Source of the DNA: Nocardiopsis gilva YIM 90087
Lineage (GTDB): Bacteria; Actinomycetota; Actinomycetes; Streptosporangiales; Streptosporangiaceae
Direction: 5' to 3'
NCBI RefSeq assembly: GCF_002263495.1
Contig: NZ_CP022753.1
Span: forward strand, 4,402,001-4,466,000
DNA: 64,000 nucleotides
Of the stretch, positions 58,923-64,000 are shown piece by piece (position 1 is the stretch's first letter; each line of letters opens with the position of its first letter). The notes beneath the pieces are model-generated. The model saw nothing but the letters and a program-made list of their open reading frames with translations. It was not told the origin of the DNA and ran no database searches. A program made the translations under genes and the position numbers.

Positions 58923-60808
58923 CTACGTGGCACCGGAACCCTGCTCGCGTATCAGGCGTTTCTGCTGCTCAACCTGCATGAGTTCGGTGAAGACCCGCTC
59001 ATATTCGGCGGCGTCGGACGCCGGATCCAGCCGTCCCAGCCGCGACTTCAGGTTTGCCACTTGGCGATTGATGGAATGAATCTTGATCGTGCCGAGAATT
59101 TCCTTGGCGTAATGTTCATCGAGTTCTCCATAGATCTCGATGGGCTCCACCGCCAGTTGCGTGACAAAGGCGCGCTGGGCGTCGTTGGGCGCCGCGTCGC
59201 GCAGCCACGTGGCCCACTGGCCGGGGTCGGTGGCCGCGGCCACGCCCCCGCTGCTCCGGATGAGCTCCACCATCGCGCGGTGCTGGGGCGCCGTGAAGGA
59301 CTCCGCGTCCAGCGCGTCGAACTCCGTGGCCAGCCCCGGGTACTGCACCGCGATCTTCAGCGCCTGGCGCTCGCGCTGCAGTGAAGGGTCGCGCAGGTCG
59401 TAGGGGGCGACATCGGCCGCCCCGGGCGGCGGCAGCGCCGGGCGGGGCGGCCGCGCGCCGGGCGGCGCTCGCCCTCGGGGCGCCCCATGTGCTGGGCCAC
59501 CCGCCGCAGCACCTGGCGCTCGTCCATGAACCCGGTCCACTTGTCGAGGTCCTTGGCGTACTCCTGGCGCAGCCCGGCGTCGCGGATGGTGGCGATGATG
59601 GGCGCGGCGGCGTCGATGGCGGCCAGGCGGCCCTCGTTGGTGTCGAGGTTGTGCTCGACGATGCGGCTGCGGATGACGAACTCGACGAGCGGCTTGCGGC
59701 TGGCGACCAGGTCGCGCAGCGCGCCGTCGCCCCGCTGGATCCGCAGGTCGCAGGGGTCGAGGCCGTCGGGCTGGACGGCCACGAAGCTGTCGGAGCTGAA
59801 CCCGTGGGTCTCGTCGAAGGCGCGCAGCGCCGCCTTCTGGCCGGCGGCGTCGCCGTCGAAGGTGAAGATCACCTCGCCGCCCTGGTTGGAGCGGCCGAGC
59901 AGCATGCGGCGCAGCACCTTGGCGTGCTCCTCGCCGAAGGAGGTACCGCACGTGGCCACGGCGGTGGGGACCCCGGCCAGGTGGCAGGCCATGACGTCGG
60001 TGTAGCCCTCGACGATGACGGCCTGGCGGTTGCGCGCGATCTCGCGCTTGGCGAGGTCGAGGCCGTAGAGGAGGTGGCCCTTCTTGAAGATCGGGGTCTC
60101 GGGGGTGTTGAGGTACTTGGGGCCGTCGTCCTCGGGGTCGAGCTTGCGCGCGCCGAAGCCGACGACCTCGCCGGTGACCTCCCGCACCGGCCACACCAGC
60201 CGGTTGCGGAACTTGTCGTAGGCGCCGCGCCTCCCCTGGCTGGCGAGGCCGGCGGTGATGATCTCCTTGTCGGTGAAGCCCTTCTTGCGCAGGTGGGTGG
60301 TGAGGTTCTCCCACCCCGGCGGGGCGAACCCGATGCCGAACGTCTCCGCGTCGGCCCGGGTGAAGCCGCGCTCGCTGAGGAACCGCCGCCCCTCCTGCGC
60401 CCCCGGGCTCAGCAGCCGCTCGGCGTAGAACGCCGCGGCGGCCCGGTGCGCCTCGATGAGGCGCTGCCGCTGGCCCTGGTCGCCGCGCGAGGACCGTCCG
60501 CCGTGCTCGTAGCGCAGCTGGATGCCCGCCTGCTGGGCGAGGTGCTCCACGGCGTCGACGAAGCTGAGCTGCTCGATCTCCTGGATGAAGCGGATGACGT
60601 CACCGCCCTCGCCGCAACCGAAGCAGTGGTAGAGGCCGCGGGCGGGGGTGACGTTGAACGAGGGCGACTTCTCGTCGTGGAAGGGGCACAGGCCCTTCAG
60701 GGAGCCGCCTCCGGCGTTGCGGAGCTGAAGGTACTCGCCTATGACGTCGGCGATGGGTGAGCGCTCGCGGACGAGCGCGATGTCTTCGTCTCTGATTCGG
60801 CCGGCCAC
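58923..60808 (-). CDS. dnaG: DNA primase DnaG, with one apparent frameshift
   Basis: GTG 60808 begins AGRIRDEDIALVRERSPIAD. The zinc-binding domain has CPFHDEKSPSF and HCFGCGEGGDV; the TOPRIM core has VIVEGYTDVMACHLAGV and IFTFDGDAAGQKAALRAF. This frame holds to about residue 440 and stops at 59357. The C-terminal helicase-interacting part continues in the -1 frame from about 59470 (ADVAPYDLRDPSLQRERQAL, AMVELIRSSGG) to a stop at 58923. Restoring one base in the G/C run at 59430-59480 gives a normal 628-residue primase. Because dnaG is essential, a sequencing error is the simplest reading. ATG 60844 (GAAGG upstream) is an alternative start. Confidence 0.88.
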
Positions 60809-60954
60809 GCCTACGAGCGTATGTCCCGTCGACCCCTGGTTCATCGCCCTTCTCACTCTTGTGCATGGGATGTGGATTACGGACAGCCGTCGTGCGAAAG
60901 TCGGGTGAGGAGTATCACGACCGCGCGTATGGGAGAGCTCATGGAGGGTGGCCG

Positions 60955-62325
60955 ATGATCCGAGCGCCGATCCCTGCTTCCGCGACCTCCGCTGCCGCCG
61001 CCGTCGTGCTGTGCCTGGCGGCCACGGGGTGCAGCATCATCGGTCCGGGGCGCGACCCCGACACGGTCACCGTCGTCTACCCGCACTACGGCGCCTTCCG
61101 CGCCGCCGACACCATGATGCGCAAGGTCAAGAAGAAGTTCGAGGCGGAGAACCACGGCGTCACCGTCGAGCTGCACCCGGTCGAGGCCCCGCCCGAGGAC
61201 TACCAGACGCAGGTCAACCTGATGAACCAGTCCGAGGACGAGGCGCCGGACATCATCTTCGAGGACAGCTTCACCATCAACCAGGACGTGGACGCCGGGT
61301 ACCTGGCCCCGCTCGACAAGTACTGGGCCGAGTGGGAGGACGCCAAGTACTACCGGGAGGCGGCCGACGCCGCGGTGACCGCACTGGACGGCAAGCGCTA
61401 CGGGGTCATGGTCGGCACCGACACCCGCGGGCTCTGGTACAACACGAAGCTGTTCGACCGCGCCGGAATCGAGACGCCATGGGAGCCCGAAACCTGGGAG
61501 GACGTGCTCGACACCTCGCGCACCCTGCGCTCGAAGCTCCCCGGCGAGGTCACGCCGATCAACGTCTACGCGGGCACCCCGGCCGGCGAGGTGGCGTCGA
61601 TGCAGGGCTTCCAGATGCTGCTGAGCGGCACCGGCGACACGCTCTTCGACGAGAAGGCGCAGAAGTGGGTCGTCGGCTCGCAGGGGTTCGTGGACGCGCT
61701 GACCTTCCTCCACACCATCTACTCCGAGGACCTGGCCGTGGATCCCCAGGACATGCTCAACGCCAACGTCGCCACCCTCGTCCATGAGGAGCGGGTCCCC
61801 GCCGGGGAGATCGCGATCAACCTCGACGGCTCGTGGATCACCCAGAGCTGGATCGCCACCGCGGGCAAGCCGTGGCCGGAGTGGCCCGAGACCATGGAGT
61901 TCACCGGCATGCCCACCCAGCACGGCCAGGAGCCCGGCGCCACCAGCATGTCCGGCGGGTGGACGCTCGCCCTCGGCGCGAAGAGCGCCAACCCTGACCT
62001 CGCGTGGGACGTCATGAAACAGACACTGAGCAGGGAGAACGCCACCCGGTTCGCCATCGAGGGGGCGCAGATCCCCGTCCGTGAGGACGTGGCCGAGTCC
62101 GAGGAGTTCCGAACGTACAAGCCGATCTCCGAGGAGGCGGCGGACCTGGTCGACGTGACCCACTTCCGTCCCGCCTACAGCGAGTATCCGCGTATCTCGC
62201 TGGCGATCCAGGAGGCCACGGAGGCGGTGATGCTGGGTGATGCAACGCCAACGGAGGCGGCCCGGGCCTACGACGAGAAGGTCGAGGAGATCGTAGGCTC
62301 CGACAACACCGTTTCCGGTGCGTGA
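60955..62325 (+). CDS. Sugar ABC transporter substrate-binding lipoprotein
   Basis: ATG 60955 has GGAGG seven bases upstream. The 456-residue product has a lipoprotein signal with the lipobox at CLAATGCSI. The mature part reads TVTVVYPHYGAFRAADTMMR, then YQTQVNLMNQSEDEAPDIIF, GTDTRGLWYNTKLFDRAGIE and the MalE-type later lobe (GEIAINLDGSWITQSW, SMSGGWTLALGAKSANPDLA). It captures a carbohydrate outside the cell; the ligand is unknown. The first gene of an operon with two permeases, it overlaps the next start by eight bases. Confidence 0.9.
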   Translation: MIRAPIPASATSAAAAVVLCLAATGCSIIGPGRDPDTVTVVYPHYGAFRAADTMMRKVKKKFEAENHGVTVELHPVEAPPEDYQTQVNLMNQSEDEAPDIIFEDSFTINQDVDAGYLAPLDKYWAEWEDAKYYREAADAAVTALDGKRYGVMVGTDTRGLWYNTKLFDRAGIETPWEPETWEDVLDTSRTLRSKLPGEVTPINVYAGTPAGEVASMQGFQMLLSGTGDTLFDEKAQKWVVGSQGFVDALTFLHTIYSEDLAVDPQDMLNANVATLVHEERVPAGEIAINLDGSWITQSWIATAGKPWPEWPETMEFTGMPTQHGQEPGATSMSGGWTLALGAKSANPDLAWDVMKQTLSRENATRFAIEGAQIPVREDVAESEEFRTYKPISEEAADLVDVTHFRPAYSEYPRISLAIQEATEAVMLGDATPTEAARAYDEKVEEIVGSDNTVSGA

Positions 62326-63304
62326 GGCGTCATCGGGGGGAATGACGCCCGCGGCGACGCTGACGCAGACGCCGCAGTCGAGGGGGGAACGGCCGGGCAA
62401 AGGCGCACGCCGCGACTCGGACCGGCGCCGGGAGCGGGACCGAGCCCTACGCCGCCTGCTGCCGCTCGTGCCCGCGCTGCTCCTGCTGCTGTCGTTCTTC
62501 GCCGGGCCGATCCTGTGGACGGTATGGGCGTCCTTCACCAACGCCGCACTGACCGGCGAGAACGCGTCGCACACCGAGTTCGTCGGGTTCGAGAACTTCG
62601 CGCGGCTGCTCGGTGACTCCTCGTTTTTCGACGCCACGGTGCTCACGGCCGTCTTCCTGGTGGGGTCGGGGGTCATCGGCCAGACCGTCCTCGGCCTGGC
62701 CTTGGCGCTGCTCCTGTACAACCGGAGCGCCGTCGTACGGATGGCCGTCGGCGGCGTGGTGGTCGGCGCCTGGGTGGTGCCCGAGGTGGTGGCCGGGTTC
62801 GTCTGGGTGGCGTTCCTGGAGCGGGAGGGCACGCTCAACGGGCTGCTGGCGGCCATCGGGGTGGCGCCGCAGAACTGGCTCTACACGGCGCCGATCCTCG
62901 CGGTCATCCTGGCCAACACTTGGAAGGGGACCGCGTTCTCGATGATGACGTACTCGGCCGGACTGTCCGAGATCCCGACCGACCTGAAGGAGGCGGCGCG
63001 GGTCGACGGCGCGGGGCCGTTCCAGGTGGTGTGGCACGTGGTCCTGCCGCTACTGCGGCGCACCCTGGCCACCACGCTGCTGCTGGTGACCCTGCAGACG
63101 GTTCAGGTGTTCACGCTGATCTACGTCATGACGGCCGGCGGGCCGGGCGAGCGCAGCATGACGCTGCCGCTGCTGATGTACCGGGAGGCGCTGCGGTTCG
63201 GCGAGATCGGGTACGGCACCACGGTGGCGCTGGCGCTGCTGGTGGTGGCCGGGCTGTTCTCGGTGCTCTACGTGCGCGCCCTGCGACCGGAGGAGGTCCG
63301 GTGA
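62318..63304 (+). CDS. Sugar ABC transporter permease, MalF type
   Basis: The 328-residue product has an Arg-rich N-terminus of about 45 residues, then LLPLVPALLLLLSFFAGPIL as first hydrophobic segment and five more. The EAA motif is LKEAARVDGAGPFQVVWHVV. The start is uncertain: GTG 62318 overlaps the preceding gene, while ATG 62342 has a GGGGGG run directly before it. Its TGA overlaps the next gene start (GTGA). Unlike the first sugar system of this window, no hydrolase gene is visible upstream. Confidence 0.9.
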   Translation: MREASSGGMTPAATLTQTPQSRGERPGKGARRDSDRRRERDRALRRLLPLVPALLLLLSFFAGPILWTVWASFTNAALTGENASHTEFVGFENFARLLGDSSFFDATVLTAVFLVGSGVIGQTVLGLALALLLYNRSAVVRMAVGGVVVGAWVVPEVVAGFVWVAFLEREGTLNGLLAAIGVAPQNWLYTAPILAVILANTWKGTAFSMMTYSAGLSEIPTDLKEAARVDGAGPFQVVWHVVLPLLRRTLATTLLLVTLQTVQVFTLIYVMTAGGPGERSMTLPLLMYREALRFGEIGYGTTVALALLVVAGLFSVLYVRALRPEEVR

Positions 63305-64000
63305 GACGGTCGATCGCCTCGCCCTCGCGTGCGGTGGCGTCGGTGCTGGTCCACGCCGTGCTGGCGGCCCTGCTCGCGGTGTTCCTGGTGCCGCTGCTGT
63401 GGATGGTCCTGGCGGCGTTCGACTCCACGCCATCGCTGCGCGCGCGGCCGCCGACGTCGCTCACGCTGGACCACTTCGCGACGGTGCTGACGCCGCGGAC
63501 GGTGTTCGTGCCGGTGGCGAACAGCGTGCTGATCTGCGGGGGCGCGGCGCTGGTCACGGTGGTGGCCTCGCTTTTGGCCGCCTACCCGCTGTCGCGCTAC
63601 AACCTGCGATTCAAGCGTCCGCTGCTGTACGTCCTGCTGTTCGCGACGGGGCTGCCGATCACCGTGATCATGGTGCCGGTCTACGGCCTGTTCGTGCAGG
63701 CCGGGCTGCTGGACTCGCGGCTGGCCACGATGCTGTTCCTGGCCACGGCGAGCCTGCCGTTCGGGATCTGGCTGTCCAAGAACTTCCTCGACGGCATCCC
63801 CATGGAACTGGAGGAGGCGGCGTGGGTCGACGGGGCGTCGGTGTGGCAGTCGCTGCGCCTGCTGGTGCTGCCGCTGGCGGTGCCGGGGATGGCGGTCGTG
63901 GGCATCTTCACCCTGGTGCTCACCTGGGGGAACTTCTTCGTGCCGTTCATCCTGCTCAAGAGCCCCGATCGCCTTCCGGCGGCGGTGCGGATCTATCAGT
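63301..64000 (+). CDS. Sugar ABC transporter permease, MalG type (3' end outside window)
   Basis: The frame starts at GTG 63301, overlapping the previous stop, and is open to the window end (233 codons seen). It encodes a signal-anchor-like first segment (VLAALLAVFLVPLLWMVLAA), VANSVLICGGAALVTVVASLL as a later helix, AAYPLSRYNLRFKRP as the cytoplasmic loop, and the EAA motif ELEEAAWVDGASVWQSLRLL followed by VLPLAVPG. It is the inner-membrane partner of the MalF-type gene. About 40 residues should remain beyond the window. An ATPase gene, if any, would lie further on. Confidence 0.9.
   Translation, partial: MRRSIASPSRAVASVLVHAVLAALLAVFLVPLLWMVLAAFDSTPSLRARPPTSLTLDHFATVLTPRTVFVPVANSVLICGGAALVTVVASLLAAYPLSRYNLRFKRPLLYVLLFATGLPITVIMVPVYGLFVQAGLLDSRLATMLFLATASLPFGIWLSKNFLDGIPMELEEAAWVDGASVWQSLRLLVLPLAVPGMAVVGIFTLVLTWGNFFVPFILLKSPDRLPAAVRIYQ

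Noticed and set aside
59357-59480. Programmed frameshift in dnaG
   Set aside because: No slippery heptamer or downstream stimulatory structure was recognised, and the GH15 gene has the same kind of shift, which favours sequence error.
1-64000. Secondary-metabolite biosynthetic cluster
   Set aside because: TioE-like regulator, SgcJ-like protein and SAV_2177 methyltransferase hint at one, but no PKS, NRPS, terpene or RiPP core gene is present.

Overview
The window is very GC-rich with strong third-position G/C bias, GTG starts and many 4-base start/stop overlaps (ATGA, GTGA). Together with a SAV_2177-type methyltransferase, a two-HTH TioE-like regulator, a deazaflavin-type nitroreductase, an IdeR-like iron box and a dnaG/sigma-70 pair, this points to a filamentous actinomycete. 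A Nocardiopsaceae-like genome is my best guess, not a demonstrated assignment.

Layout. 1-7.9 kb: end of a molybdopterin oxidoreductase, gene fragments, a secreted M64 metallopeptidase, a small zinc-ribbon protein and a secreted delta-60 repeat protein. 8-13.2 kb: two tandem membrane-anchored esterase-fold proteins (the second has lost its catalytic Ser and His), a Tat-exported alkaline-phosphatase-fold enzyme, and a RibD-like reductase and deaminase split into two coupled genes. 13.5-18.5 kb: a sugar locus with a GH15 glucoamylase-like gene (frameshifted), a binding lipoprotein and two permeases. 18.6-32.5 kb: a nearly complete protocatechuate/4-hydroxybenzoate locus. It holds an SsuABC-like transporter on the minus strand, a divergent IclR regulator, then pcaI-pcaJ-pcaF-pcaH-pcaG, a 368-bp palindromic element, pcaB-pcaD-pcaC, a second hairpin, and pobA. 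Four 15-bp GTTC-N7-GAAC palindromes sit in the two promoter regions around the regulator. 32.8-38 kb: a methyltransferase and a siderophore ABC system controlled from an IdeR-like box. 38-40 kb: an Xre-ImmA/PIN toxin-antitoxin-like pair and tRNA-Asn. 40-52 kb: an accessory zone with remnants (IS5 transposase, SDR, MarR, TetR, VOC) among an MFS exporter, a cupin/Tm-1-like/PEP-hydrolase-like operon, an erythromycin-esterase family gene divergent from a TioE-like regulator, an HSL-type hydrolase and a nitroreductase-hemerythrin fusion. 52-64 kb: a D-lactate-dehydrogenase-type FAD/Fe-S protein, a PPOX protein, a GH18 enzyme, a principal-type sigma factor, dnaG (frameshifted as given) and a second sugar ABC operon that runs off the window.

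How they work together. PobA makes protocatechuate from 4-hydroxybenzoate; PcaGH opens the ring; PcaB, PcaC and PcaD convert the product to 3-oxoadipate; PcaIJ and PcaF yield succinyl-CoA and acetyl-CoA. The adjacent ABC importer probably feeds this pathway (inference from shared operator-like sites). Neither sugar operon shows an ATPase gene in view, so a shared MsiK-type ATPase elsewhere is likely. Two otherwise intact genes (GH15 and dnaG) each need a single-base correction of the same polarity in GC-rich runs, so assembly error must be considered before calling them broken.
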